Positions 7,969-16,251 of a stretch of DNA of 63,088 nt are shown piece after piece (within the stretch, counting starts at the first letter, position 1; every line of letters begins with the position of its first letter). Location: the NCBI GenBank assembly GCA_045605145.1, contig JAZUPH010000016.1, forward strand, positions 1 to 63,088, given 5' to 3'. Under the pieces are notes generated by a model. The model was not told the DNA's origin. It did not search any database and was given only the letters and a program-made list of their open reading frames with translations. Made by a program: the position numbers and the translations under genes. This DNA comes from CAMNAO01 sp045605145. GTDB lineage: Bacteria > Bacillota > Clostridia > Oscillospirales > Oscillospiraceae.

Positions 7969-8006
7969 TTTCAAGCATGACTTAATTCTACATTACAAAC
8001 GAAGAA

Positions 8007-8030
8007 CAGCGCCATCACATTTCGGCGCTG
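8007..8030. terminator. Bidirectional terminator between CYTH and DUF2461 genes
   Basis: CAGCGCC / GGCGCTG, a 7-bp stem with a 10-nt loop, followed by CTCTTTAAA. It lies in the short gap between convergent genes. Confidence 0.7.
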
Positions 8031-8045
8031 CTCTTTAAATACTTT

Positions 8046-8708
8046 TCAGTTCATTTGCCAATTGATTGACATCAGATACTCATAATAAGGCATGAGGAAT
8101 TCGAAATCATCGGCGATAATGCGGGGAAGATCGGGGTCAAACAGTTCTCCGCCAAAGTTATCCGAGTAAGACAATGCAAAGTGCTTGCAGTTGTACCACG
8201 GATTGAGGAGCGGCCCAACATCCTTTTTAAGCCGCTTATAGGTCTCACCCTCAAAAGTGAACTTATCCTGGGCGTTGAAACGTTCCACAAGCCGCTCAAG
8301 CTTTGCAGGGTTAGCGTCGATCGCGGCCCTGTAAATGTCCATCTGAGCAGGGCTGGAGGAATAGAACCCCATACCCCGTGAGTGATCGGCGGCACCTATC
8401 TCAAACCAGAACATCGGCCCCGCAAGAAGTCCCTGCCAGTTCTTCATGGAAAACCAAAGGTGATCCTTGTACGGTCCCCTGCCGTGCAGGCGCCGTGCAT
8501 CGCGATAGATTCGCGCCGCATGGAGATTAAGTCCCATATCGGGATAACGGCTGTTCATGATCTCAGCCGTCTGTTGGGCAAGGGCTTTAAATGGTTTTAG
8601 CAGATACTCCTCATATTCACTTTTGTGCACCAGAAACCAAGGGCGCTCATTATTAAATGCAAGACCCCAGAGAAAATCCGAAGTCTCCTGGGAAAATCCG
8701 TTGAACAT
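8046..8708 (-). CDS. DUF2461 family protein
   Basis: A 220-residue soluble protein matching the DUF2461 (TIGR02453) family. It has an N-terminal FNGFSQETSDFLWGL helix, then NNERPWFLVHKSEYEEYL, RIYRDARRLHGRGPYKDHLW, and a central segment ending in GMGFYSSSP. The order and spacing of these blocks are what identify the family; its biochemical role is not established. It probably has its own transcript, with a dyad-symmetric hairpin separating it from the upstream GTPase gene. Confidence 0.9.
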   Translation of the reverse strand: MFNGFSQETSDFLWGLAFNNERPWFLVHKSEYEEYLLKPFKALAQQTAEIMNSRYPDMGLNLHAARIYRDARRLHGRGPYKDHLWFSMKNWQGLLAGPMFWFEIGAADHSRGMGFYSSSPAQMDIYRAAIDANPAKLERLVERFNAQDKFTFEGETYKRLKKDVGPLLNPWYNCKHFALSYSDNFGGELFDPDLPRIIADDFEFLMPYYEYLMSINWQMN

Positions 8709-8731
8709 AACACAACACCAATATTACACAA

Positions 8732-8760
8732 TCGCCGGCGCATATATAATGCGCCGGCGA
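8732..8760. terminator. GC-rich hairpin downstream of the EF-G-like gene
   Basis: A perfect 12-bp inverted repeat, TCGCCGGCGCAT / ATGCGCCGGCGA, with a 5-nt A/T loop. It lies 20 bp beyond the stop of the minus-strand GTPase gene. The 3' side lacks a strong U-run on either strand, so it may act as a terminator or only as an mRNA-end stabiliser. Confidence 0.6.
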
Positions 8761-8780
8761 AATAGATTTATGCTGATTTA

Positions 8781-10844
8781 TCAGTCGTCGTCCTCAGCGG
8801 CCTTAGCCTCGGCAATGATCTTTGCCTGGGTGGCTGCGGGAGCCTCATCATAGCGGACAAACTTCAGACTGAAGGAGCCGCGGCCCTGAGTCATGGAGCG
8901 CAGGTCAATGGCGTAACCGCTCATCTCGCCCATGGGAACCTCAGCCTCAACAACCTGCATGCCGTCGCTGTTGGCATTCATGCCCATGGGGCTACCGCGG
9001 CGCTTGGACAGGTCGGACATAATGTCGCCCAGGTTGTTATCGGGAATGGTAACGGTCAGATAGCCGATAGGCTCAAGAATTACGGGGCTGCCCTTGGGGA
9101 TACCGTCCTTGAAGGCAAGGCTGGCAGCGGTCTTGAACGCCATTTCGGAAGAGTCAACAGGATGGTAGGAACCATCGTACAGAACAGCCTTCAGGTAAAC
9201 CATGGGGTAGCCAGCCAGGACGCCCTTGAGAACGCTCTCACGCAGACCCTTTTCAACAGCGGGGAAGAAGTTCTTAGGCACGCTGCCGCCGAATACCTGC
9301 TCCTCGAAGATCAGGTCCTCGGACTCGGACTGGGGCTCAAATCTGATCTTAACATCACCGAACTGGCCGTGACCACCGGTCTGCTTCTTATGACGGCCGT
9401 GAGCGTCAACGGTCTTACGGATCTTCTCACGGTAAGCGATACGCTCGGGAGACAGGGTGACGGCAACGCCGTACTTCTCCTTCAGCTTGGTGCAGAGGAC
9501 ATCGATCTGGATGTCGCCAGCGCCGGAGATAAGCATCTGATGGGTCTCAGCGTTGTTGTAAACGCTGAAGGACAGATCCTCTTCATTCAATCTGTTCAGA
9601 CCGGAAGCCATCTTGTCATCCTGACCCTTAACAGCGGGAGCGATAGCCATGGTGTAGCAGGGCTCAGCAAAGGTCAGACCCTCAGCAGTAATGGGGTTCT
9701 TGGGATCGCACAGGGTGTCGCCGGTCTTGGTGGCAGTCAGCTTGGAAACGGCACCGATGTCGCCGCAGCCAATCTCCTGAACCTCAAGAGTCTTCTTGCC
9801 CTGGATGTAGTAGATGTGACCCATCTTCTCCTGAGAACCGGTGCGGGGGTTCAGCAGGGACATATCGGGGGTCAGCTTGCCGCGGATGACCTTGAACTGG
9901 CTCATCTTGCCGTACTGGTCGAGCATGTTCTTGTAAACGATAAGAACGGTGCTGCCGTTGGGATCAATGACGATCTCCTCGCCGTCAACATCGTACTCTT
10001 TCTTAGCCTCGCCGGGGGCGGGGAACAGATCAACTATGGCGTCCAGCAGAGAGGCGGTACCCAGGTTGCTCACAGGGCTGCCGCAAAATACGGGGAATAG
10101 AGAATGATCGTGCAGGCCGATCTTCAGACCGTTGATGATCTCCTCGGTGGTGAACTCCTCACCCTCGAAGTACTTCTCCATCAGCTCTTCATCGGTCTCA
10201 GCAACGGCCTCGGCGATGGCCATGTAAAGCTCTTCCAGCTCATCAGCCATATCGGCGGGAATGGCGCGCTCAACAGCCTTGCCGTTCTTTACCTCATAGC
10301 CCTTCTTAGTGATCAGGTCAACATAACCCTCGGCCTTGCCAGAGGCACCTTTGATAGGAGCCATCAGGGGGCAGACAGCACTGCCGTACTTATCATGCAG
10401 AGCCTTGAAGGTGTCTTCAAAGCTGGCATGCTCTTCATCAACACGGGAGACATAGAAGCCTCTGGGCAGCTTCTTCTCGCTGAGCATTTTCCAGGCCTTC
10501 TCAGCGCCGACGGAAATGCCGTCCTTTGCGCTGACAACGATGATACCGCCGTCAACAGCTCTCATAGCCTCAACGGACTCACCGGCAAAGTCAAAGAAAC
10601 CGGGAACGTCGAGAATGTTGATCTTGCACTTCTTGTACTCACAGTACATGGTGGACAGGTAGATGGAAATCTGTCTCTTAACCTCTTCAGAATCGAAGTC
10701 ACTGACAGTGTTCTTATCTGTCACCTTGCCAAGTCTGTCAGTTGCGCCGGCAACATAAAGCATACTCTCAGCAAGGCTGGTCTTACCAGCGCTGCTGTGT
10801 CCCATCAGGGCTATGTTGCGGACTTTGTCCATTTCATATCTCAT
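8781..10844 (-). CDS. Elongation factor G-like GTPase (FusA2 type)
   Basis: A translational-GTPase-fold protein of 687 residues with the G, II, III, IV and V domain order of EF-G. The G1 P-loop is GHSSAGKTS and G3 is DVPGF, but the usual G4 NKxD reads SRVD, as in the EF-G-like paralogues of Firmicutes and Actinobacteria that are not the main translocase. Domain IV (RKTVDAHGRHKKQTGGHGQFGDVKI) and the C-terminal EF-G_C block are intact; the tail ends in EDDD. Start chosen at 10844, where AAAGGA precedes ATG by about 9 bp; an upstream ATG at 10868 overlaps that site. Its cellular role (ribosome recycling, stress or regulation) is unknown. Confidence 0.93.
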   Translation of the reverse strand: MRYEMDKVRNIALMGHSSAGKTSLAESMLYVAGATDRLGKVTDKNTVSDFDSEEVKRQISIYLSTMYCEYKKCKINILDVPGFFDFAGESVEAMRAVDGGIIVVSAKDGISVGAEKAWKMLSEKKLPRGFYVSRVDEEHASFEDTFKALHDKYGSAVCPLMAPIKGASGKAEGYVDLITKKGYEVKNGKAVERAIPADMADELEELYMAIAEAVAETDEELMEKYFEGEEFTTEEIINGLKIGLHDHSLFPVFCGSPVSNLGTASLLDAIVDLFPAPGEAKKEYDVDGEEIVIDPNGSTVLIVYKNMLDQYGKMSQFKVIRGKLTPDMSLLNPRTGSQEKMGHIYYIQGKKTLEVQEIGCGDIGAVSKLTATKTGDTLCDPKNPITAEGLTFAEPCYTMAIAPAVKGQDDKMASGLNRLNEEDLSFSVYNNAETHQMLISGAGDIQIDVLCTKLKEKYGVAVTLSPERIAYREKIRKTVDAHGRHKKQTGGHGQFGDVKIRFEPQSESEDLIFEEQVFGGSVPKNFFPAVEKGLRESVLKGVLAGYPMVYLKAVLYDGSYHPVDSSEMAFKTAASLAFKDGIPKGSPVILEPIGYLTVTIPDNNLGDIMSDLSKRRGSPMGMNANSDGMQVVEAEVPMGEMSGYAIDLRSMTQGRGSFSLKFVRYDEAPAATQAKIIAEAKAAEDDD

Positions 10845-10922
10845 AGTCCAAGTTCCTTTCGTATTCAAAATTGAATTACAATTTATTTATCTATGTGCGC
10901 AATTTTGCGCGGCACACCAACT

Positions 10923-10951
10923 ATTATACCTCTATATGTAATAAAAGGCAA
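10923..10951 (-). promoter_or_regulatory. Promoter of the EF-G-like gene
   Basis: Minus-strand TTGCCT (10946-10951), 17-bp spacer, TATAAT (10923-10928). A GC-rich inverted repeat (GCGCAA / TTGCGC) near 10897-10910 lies in the untranslated leader. Confidence 0.8.
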
Positions 10952-10969
10952 CAATTATTTGAAGAATTT

Positions 10970-13102
10970 TCAGCCTTTTCGGGCGAAAACAGATAACAAA
11001 ATCTGCGCAGCGGAGTTGATGAACATATATGTAGCAAGATTTCCCACACTTACAATGCCATCTGTACCGAACCAGAACAGGGAGAACACCAGCAGAACAC
11101 CAAGTATAGATCCGGCAGCAGCAACAACGGTTGCCGCTATGGTGGAGTTCCTCAGGCTCTGTCCGCCGGCAATTGCGGCCGCAAAGGGCCCGGCGCTGTC
11201 CTTCGCCAGAACAGCCATACAGTCACAGGGCGTTGTAAGCTGATTTGTGCTGATGGCGTAGCAGTCAGTGACAGAAAGATGCTCAACATTGTCAACGGGG
11301 ATCTTGAACTTCTGTTTAACAGAGGCGGGGGTGACGTTAAAATCACGCACTGCAAAGAGAATGCTGATCCTTGTCTTCACAAGGGAGAGCAGTGATCTCT
11401 GCACAGTGTTTGACGGAACATAGGACAGGTCGTATCTTGCATACAGCTTCTGCTCCACCGCCATGTATACGGCGTTGTTCTTGTCTCTGTCTGCGGGGAT
11501 ACGCATACCAAGAAGATTCATGTAGCCGGAATTGCCAATAGTGACTTTTTCGCCCTTGATAATTCCCTGAACGCCGCCGCTCTCACTGAAGGAGAAATTG
11601 TATACCCGGGCTATGTTCAGCTTCTGCTGGCGAAGAAGATCGGCAAAGCAGCGGGAAAGCCCTGAGCCTGATGCAATCATAAGGCTGGCCGCATAAATGA
11701 TCGCTTTAGATCTGTCATCGCCGAATATGGTAACGTTGTCGATACCAACAGTACCCGCAGGGTAAATATCCTCATCGGTAATTAGCGCACTGTCGGAGTC
11801 TGCAACCATCTGGGCTCCGCCCCAGCCGGCAATTACCGTACCTGCCCTTATCGCAATAGTGCTGACCGCATTAAACGGCAGAACATAGGCCAAAGCCGCG
11901 GTAAGGGAAGCGGAGACGGTAAGCAGCGCCGCGAAGGCGCGGAAAAAAGCGCTGGTCTCTCCCCTGCCGATGCTGACAATGGCGGCCAGAGACACGGAAA
12001 GCACCATGAGAATGGGCGCCACAACTCTGTAGCAGGTGTCAGAAAAATCCTCCTGAGTGAGGTTCCTGTAAAAGCCCTCAGTTCTGCGGGAGAGCTTCTT
12101 GATTACAGTCCTGTCCTCGAAGGTGTCTATGTCCGTAATCACACCTACAGGGGATGGCATATTTGCCGCAGCGGACAGAGAGCTGTGCATAGATCTGCTG
12201 TAGAGTAGATCACTCAGTATGCAGAATGTCATGGCAAGGGCGAATATTGCACTATAGGGCATACCTGCATCGGTATTCTTCTGTGCAAGAAGTGACATAC
12301 CGTCCAGCACGGTAAATAACCCTGACAGGAAGATAAGCGACTCTATGCCGGGCTCGGCATGGAGAAGATTGCCTGCGCCGCGTATAAGTGTCCTGATACC
12401 CATTGCGGCACACAGAAGCTGCAACAGTAGCAGAGCGCCAACGGAATACAGGGTCTTTTCACCAAGCTCAAAGGGGAACCACCATCCACGCTCAACAGCG
12501 AATGTGAGCCAAAGAGCAACAAGGGCGGTAACCGCCGAAATGCCTAGGCGTAGTCCCGCCCCCTTGTCTGCAGAAGCATAACGTTGAGCCTCTGCCGCAA
12601 GATCCGGCTCAGGCTCCGGCTCGGCCCATGCGGCACCGGAACCGTAGCTGTCATCGGACACGGGGAGAGGGAGAATGTCCTGCTCTTCCGGCAGACGCTC
12701 CTGCTCTTCCTCTCCGGTTATACTGCGCGAGACCTGGTCAACGAAAGAGTTGACGGCAACAGGACTTGAAAACTCATAGCTTTCAAAAAAGTCCTCAATA
12801 TTATCCTCAATAGCGGCCTGCGGAACAGGTTCGATCAACTGATCGGCTTCAAATCCCGCGCCAAGACTGCCGCTTATAAGCAGCAGATCATCGGCACTTT
12901 CATAGCCGTCTATATTCACGGCAGCTTCAGACGCAAGAATACCTGCGCCGTCCAAAAGCGCATTGATGTCATCGGCGGATGCTGACGCAACTGAAGACAC
13001 GGCGTCCTTTTCATCAAAATCGCCGAAATCAATTATTGAGTTATCCGGACGAGCGGCGGCACCGCCTTTATTGGAGCCGTCATTCGTTTTGCGGATCGCC
13101 AT
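10970..13102 (-). CDS. P-type ATPase-like membrane protein lacking the catalytic motif (pseudo-ATPase)
   Basis: A 710-residue membrane protein. The first ~185 residues are acidic and soluble. Paired hydrophobic segments follow at about 195-260 and 265-300, then 365-415, and a final pair near the C terminus. The soluble loop after the third pair follows a heavy-metal P-type ATPase. A segment reading SALITDEDIYPAGTV sits where DKTGTLT should be, then come KAIIYAASLMIASGSG (for the AASLE..S.HPL helix) and GVQGIIKGEKVTIGNSGYM (for GV.G.V.G..V.VGN). The phosphorylatable Asp-Lys-Thr-Gly-Thr, the GDG.ND loop and TGE are all missing. It is the last gene of the metK-rlmB unit, three bases after rlmB with GGAGGTG as ribosome site. 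It probably acts as a non-catalytic membrane scaffold or sensor; the function is unknown. Confidence 0.75.
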   Translation of the reverse strand: MAIRKTNDGSNKGGAAARPDNSIIDFGDFDEKDAVSSVASASADDINALLDGAGILASEAAVNIDGYESADDLLLISGSLGAGFEADQLIEPVPQAAIEDNIEDFFESYEFSSPVAVNSFVDQVSRSITGEEEQERLPEEQDILPLPVSDDSYGSGAAWAEPEPEPDLAAEAQRYASADKGAGLRLGISAVTALVALWLTFAVERGWWFPFELGEKTLYSVGALLLLQLLCAAMGIRTLIRGAGNLLHAEPGIESLIFLSGLFTVLDGMSLLAQKNTDAGMPYSAIFALAMTFCILSDLLYSRSMHSSLSAAANMPSPVGVITDIDTFEDRTVIKKLSRRTEGFYRNLTQEDFSDTCYRVVAPILMVLSVSLAAIVSIGRGETSAFFRAFAALLTVSASLTAALAYVLPFNAVSTIAIRAGTVIAGWGGAQMVADSDSALITDEDIYPAGTVGIDNVTIFGDDRSKAIIYAASLMIASGSGLSRCFADLLRQQKLNIARVYNFSFSESGGVQGIIKGEKVTIGNSGYMNLLGMRIPADRDKNNAVYMAVEQKLYARYDLSYVPSNTVQRSLLSLVKTRISILFAVRDFNVTPASVKQKFKIPVDNVEHLSVTDCYAISTNQLTTPCDCMAVLAKDSAGPFAAAIAGGQSLRNSTIAATVVAAAGSILGVLLVFSLFWFGTDGIVSVGNLATYMFINSAAQILLSVFARKG

Positions 13103-13105
13103 ACA

Positions 13106-13978
13106 TTACACCTCCGGACTTGCTTTTGCCATGCGCTGTTTTGCTGTTTCATATATCACGATGCCCGCTGAAACGGAAGCGTTCAGCGAGTTTACTTTTC
13201 CGCTCATGGGAATGCTCATTACAAAGTCGCACTGCTCTGCAACCAGCCTGCTCATTCCTTCACCCTCAGAGCCTACAACGATGGCGACAGCACCGGTGAG
13301 ATCCGTCTGCCACAGGGTGCTGCTGCCATCGGCGGCAGTACCGTAGATCCAGACACCGCTGTCCTTCAGTTCACGGATCGCGGCGGTGAGATTGGAAACG
13401 CGGGCAATGAGCATATGCTCAACCGCACCTGCTGAAGTGCGGGAAACGGTGGGGGTGACACTGGCACTGCGGCGGCGGGGTATGATGACACCATGGGCAC
13501 CAAGACCCTCGGCAGTGCGGATAATTGCGCCAAGATTGTGGTCATCGGTAATTCCGTCGCAGATGATGATAAACGGCTCCTCTCCCCTTTCATGGGCAAG
13601 AGCGATAATATCTGCAACATCACAGTATTCCTTCGCGGCGGCGATTGCGATAACGCCCTGGTGATTGCCGGTGCGTGTCATGCCGTCCAGCTTGCGCTTG
13701 TCCGTTTCGACAACCACAGCACCGGCGGCCTTGCCCGCAGACACAATGAAGGTCACAGGCCCCTCAATGGCGCAGGAGATATAGATCTTGTCAAGTGGTG
13801 TACCGGCGCGGATCGCCTCAACAACCGCGTTTTTGCCTTCGATAAGGCGGCTTACCTCATCTTCCTGCTCCTCGTTAACGGGAGGGTTGCGCCGCTCGTA
13901 ACCGCCGCGGTCATTGCGGCGGCTGTTGCCGCGTTCGCTGTAGCGCTCATTTCTGCGGCCCTTGTCGAAATTACTCAT
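13106..13978 (-). CDS. rlmB: 23S rRNA 2'-O-ribose methyltransferase (TrmH/RlmB family)
   Basis: SPOUT methyltransferase that methylates a ribose 2'-OH in 23S rRNA using S-adenosylmethionine. The 290 residues comprise an Arg/Asn-rich N-terminal tail of ~45 residues, a substrate-binding domain (SRLIEGKNAVVEAI) and the knotted catalytic domain with HNLGAIIRTAEGLGAHGVI, IVVGSEGEGMSRLV and IPMSGKVNSLNASVS, all motifs of the family. The start overlaps the metK stop by four bases (ATGA), so it is translated with the enzyme that makes its methyl donor. The target nucleotide (G2251 in E. coli) is not certain here; TrmH-type tRNA activity is the alternative. Confidence 0.92.
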   Translation of the reverse strand: MSNFDKGRRNERYSERGNSRRNDRGGYERRNPPVNEEQEDEVSRLIEGKNAVVEAIRAGTPLDKIYISCAIEGPVTFIVSAGKAAGAVVVETDKRKLDGMTRTGNHQGVIAIAAAKEYCDVADIIALAHERGEEPFIIICDGITDDHNLGAIIRTAEGLGAHGVIIPRRRSASVTPTVSRTSAGAVEHMLIARVSNLTAAIRELKDSGVWIYGTAADGSSTLWQTDLTGAVAIVVGSEGEGMSRLVAEQCDFVMSIPMSGKVNSLNASVSAGIVIYETAKQRMAKASPEV

Positions 13979-15135
13979 ATAAATGCCCTCAGCTCTTCAA
14001 CTCTGTCAGTGCGCTCCCAGCTCAGGTCAAGGTCGGGACGGCCAAAGTGACCGTATGCCGCAACACTGCGGTAGCCGGGCTTGAGAAGATCAAGCGTGGA
14101 AATGATTTTGGAGGGGCGCAGGTCAAAAAGCTCGGGAACGAGAGCGGACAGCTTCTCATCGGACATAAGGCCTGTACCTCTGGTGTCAACAATGACGGAT
14201 ACCGGGCGTGCAACGCCGATTGCATAGGCGATCTCGATCTGGCACTGGCGCGCAAGACCGGCGGCAACAATGTTCTTGGCAACATATCTGGCCATGTAGG
14301 CGCCGGATCTGTCTACCTTGGTGGGATCCTTACCCGAGAAGGCCCCGCCGCCGTGGCTGGCGAAGCCGCCGTAGGTATCAACAACGATTTTTCTGCCGGT
14401 AAGGCCGCTGTCGCCGACAGGGCCGCCAACGACAAAACGCCCGGTGGGATTGACATACACCTTGGTATCGCGGGTAATCATGTGGGCGGGAATGGTGGTC
14501 TTTATAACCTCTTCATAAATTGCCTCGCGCAGAGTTTCGATGCTCACATCGGGGTCATGCTGGGTAGACACAACGACAGCCGGGCAGAAGACAGGGCGTC
14601 CGTCACTGTCATAAGCCACAGTGACCTGGCTCTTACCGTCAGGACGCAGGAAAGGCAGTACGCCGGTCTTACGCACAAGAGCCAGCTTACGTGACAGGGC
14701 GTGGGACAGGGCGATAGGTGCGGGCATAAGCTCCGCAGTGTCGTCACAAGCGAAGCCAAACATCATGCCCTGATCGCCGGCACCGGTCTCATCCGGATCG
14801 TCAAAAGCGTTGTCAACGCCCATTGCTATATCAGGCGACTGCTCATCAATAGCAGTAAGAACAGCACAGCTGTCAGCGGTAAAGCCGTACTCTGGCTTGT
14901 CATAGCCGATCTCGCGGATCGTTTTACGCACGATCTGAGGGATCTCAACATAACAATCGGTAGTGATCTCGCCCATTACAAGAACCAAGCCGGTGGTGGC
15001 GCAGGTCTCACAGGCAACGCGGGCGTGCTTATCCCTGGAAATGATTGCATCCAAAACGGCATCAGAGATCTGATCGCAGACCTTATCGGGATGCCCTTCG
15101 GTGACGGATTCGGATGTGAAAATTCTATCAGCCAT
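13975..15135 (-). CDS. metK: S-adenosylmethionine synthetase
   Basis: Makes S-adenosylmethionine from methionine and ATP in the cytoplasm. The 386 residues are usual length. Present are GHPDKVCDQISDAVLD (N-terminal ATP/metal motif), GAGDQGMMFG (methionine/ATP loop) and GGGAFSGKDPTKVDRSGAY (P-loop-like). It is first gene of an operon with rlmB and the pseudo-ATPase. A GGAG site precedes the ATG at a longer than usual distance (about 14 bp). The ~190-bp leader shared with the divergent rhomboid-like gene contains no SAM riboswitch that I can recognise, so control of this gene is not evident. Confidence 0.97.
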   Translation of the reverse strand: MADRIFTSESVTEGHPDKVCDQISDAVLDAIISRDKHARVACETCATTGLVLVMGEITTDCYVEIPQIVRKTIREIGYDKPEYGFTADSCAVLTAIDEQSPDIAMGVDNAFDDPDETGAGDQGMMFGFACDDTAELMPAPIALSHALSRKLALVRKTGVLPFLRPDGKSQVTVAYDSDGRPVFCPAVVVSTQHDPDVSIETLREAIYEEVIKTTIPAHMITRDTKVYVNPTGRFVVGGPVGDSGLTGRKIVVDTYGGFASHGGGAFSGKDPTKVDRSGAYMARYVAKNIVAAGLARQCQIEIAYAIGVARPVSVIVDTRGTGLMSDEKLSALVPELFDLRPSKIISTLDLLKPGYRSVAAYGHFGRPDLDLSWERTDRVEELRAFI

Positions 15136-15258
15136 AAACTTTGCTACTCTCCTGTATGATATACTGTGCTATGCACAAACATTGTCGCATGATGACATAC
15201 TATTCTATCACAGAGTTAAAATTTTGTGTAGTGTTTTGGCGCTTAATTTTTTGAATTA

Positions 15259-15288
15259 TTGGACAAATGGGTATAAATGATTTATAAT
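15259..15288 (+). promoter_or_regulatory. Promoter of the rhomboid-like gene
   Basis: TTGGAC (15259-15264), 18-bp spacer, TATAAT (15283-15288). The AAGGAGG ribosome site begins 22 bp downstream of the -10. Confidence 0.75.
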
Positions 15289-15324
15289 CGAAGTGGGTTA
15301 AATCTTGATTAAGGAGGTACAGCC

Positions 15325-16179
15325 TTGAAATCCATAAACCGCGCCATCGACCGCTTTTGTGTGAAGCACCCCAATTTCGGTGTGCCCAACCTTATGATAT
15401 ACCTTGTCATCGGCAACGCCCTGGTGTTTATCGTGAACATGATGGACAGAACCGGCACTTTCCTGAATTATTTCTATTTCAATTTCGATGCCGTTTTACG
15501 CGGTGAGGTTTGGCGTCTGTTCACCTTTGTTCTGGTGCCGCAGGATACACGGATTTTGTATGAAGTAATATCATTGTACTTCTACTACTGGATCGGTTCG
15601 ACTCTTGAGCGCAGCTGGGGCAGTGCAAAATTCACTGTTTTTTACCTGTCGGCAATGCTGGGCACTGTTATTTACGGCGCGCTGTGCAGTCTGTTGGGCT
15701 ACAATTTCCTGGGCTGGTACATGAGCGCAAGCTACATTAACCTATCCATGTTCTTCATATTCGCAATGATGTACCCCGATATGCGCGTACTGCTCTTCTT
15801 CTTCATACCCATTAAAATCAAGTGGCTGGCCATCGTTGACGCTGTATTCTTTGGAATAGGTATCCTGACCATGCCCTTCCCTATCAATTTCGTGCCCCTG
15901 GTTGCGGTTGCAAACGTGTTTATCTTTTGTTGGCCTGACTTTGCCCGAATGTTCGGTAGGAAGAGCCGGCAGGAGCGGAAAAATGTCACTAACTTCCGCA
16001 ATGCTTCCAGCGCCGCTAAAATCGAGATGAATTACAGGGGCTACCGACATAAATGCAGTGTATGCGGCAGGACGGATGCGGATTATCCGAATTTGCAGTT
16101 CAGATACTGTTCCCGCTGTGCAGGCTACCACTGCTTCTGTGAGGATCATATCAATAACCATGTCCATTACACTGATTGA
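15325..16179 (+). CDS. Rhomboid-like membrane protein without catalytic serine, C-terminal cysteine cluster
   Basis: A 284-residue protein starting with TTG seven bases after AAGGAGG. Six hydrophobic segments fill residues ~20-200 and the layout follows rhomboids: GEVWRLFTFVLVPQ (the WR motif of loop 1) and YYWIGSTLERSWGSAKFTVFYLSAML (the GxxxER..G helix). The GxSG serine motif is replaced by SASYINLSM, and no matching His is seen. It is therefore probably a proteolytically dead relative of the iRhom/derlin kind. The last ~45 residues contain CSVCGRTD, RYCSRC and YHCFCEDH, which could bind one or two zinc ions in the cytoplasm. It is monocistronic, ending at a perfect hairpin. Confidence 0.85.
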   Translation: MKSINRAIDRFCVKHPNFGVPNLMIYLVIGNALVFIVNMMDRTGTFLNYFYFNFDAVLRGEVWRLFTFVLVPQDTRILYEVISLYFYYWIGSTLERSWGSAKFTVFYLSAMLGTVIYGALCSLLGYNFLGWYMSASYINLSMFFIFAMMYPDMRVLLFFFIPIKIKWLAIVDAVFFGIGILTMPFPINFVPLVAVANVFIFCWPDFARMFGRKSRQERKNVTNFRNASSAAKIEMNYRGYRHKCSVCGRTDADYPNLQFRYCSRCAGYHCFCEDHINNHVHYTD

Positions 16180-16200
16180 TGCTTTCTCTGAATAACAGCA

Positions 16201-16227
16201 CAGCGCCCGGGTTTTTCCCGGGCGCTG
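16201..16227. terminator. Bidirectional terminator between rhomboid-like gene and mnmA
   Basis: A perfect 11-bp stem, CAGCGCCCGGG / CCCGGGCGCTG, with a TTTTT loop and ATTCTTTAT after it. Convergent genes flank it. Confidence 0.85.
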
Positions 16228-16251
16228 ATTCTTTATAATATTGTGATGAAC

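Noticed and set aside
15136..15324. SAM riboswitch expected upstream of metK
   Set aside because: I looked for the kink-turn and SAM-I core motifs on the minus strand and did not see them; the leader is A/T-rich with no extended pairing.
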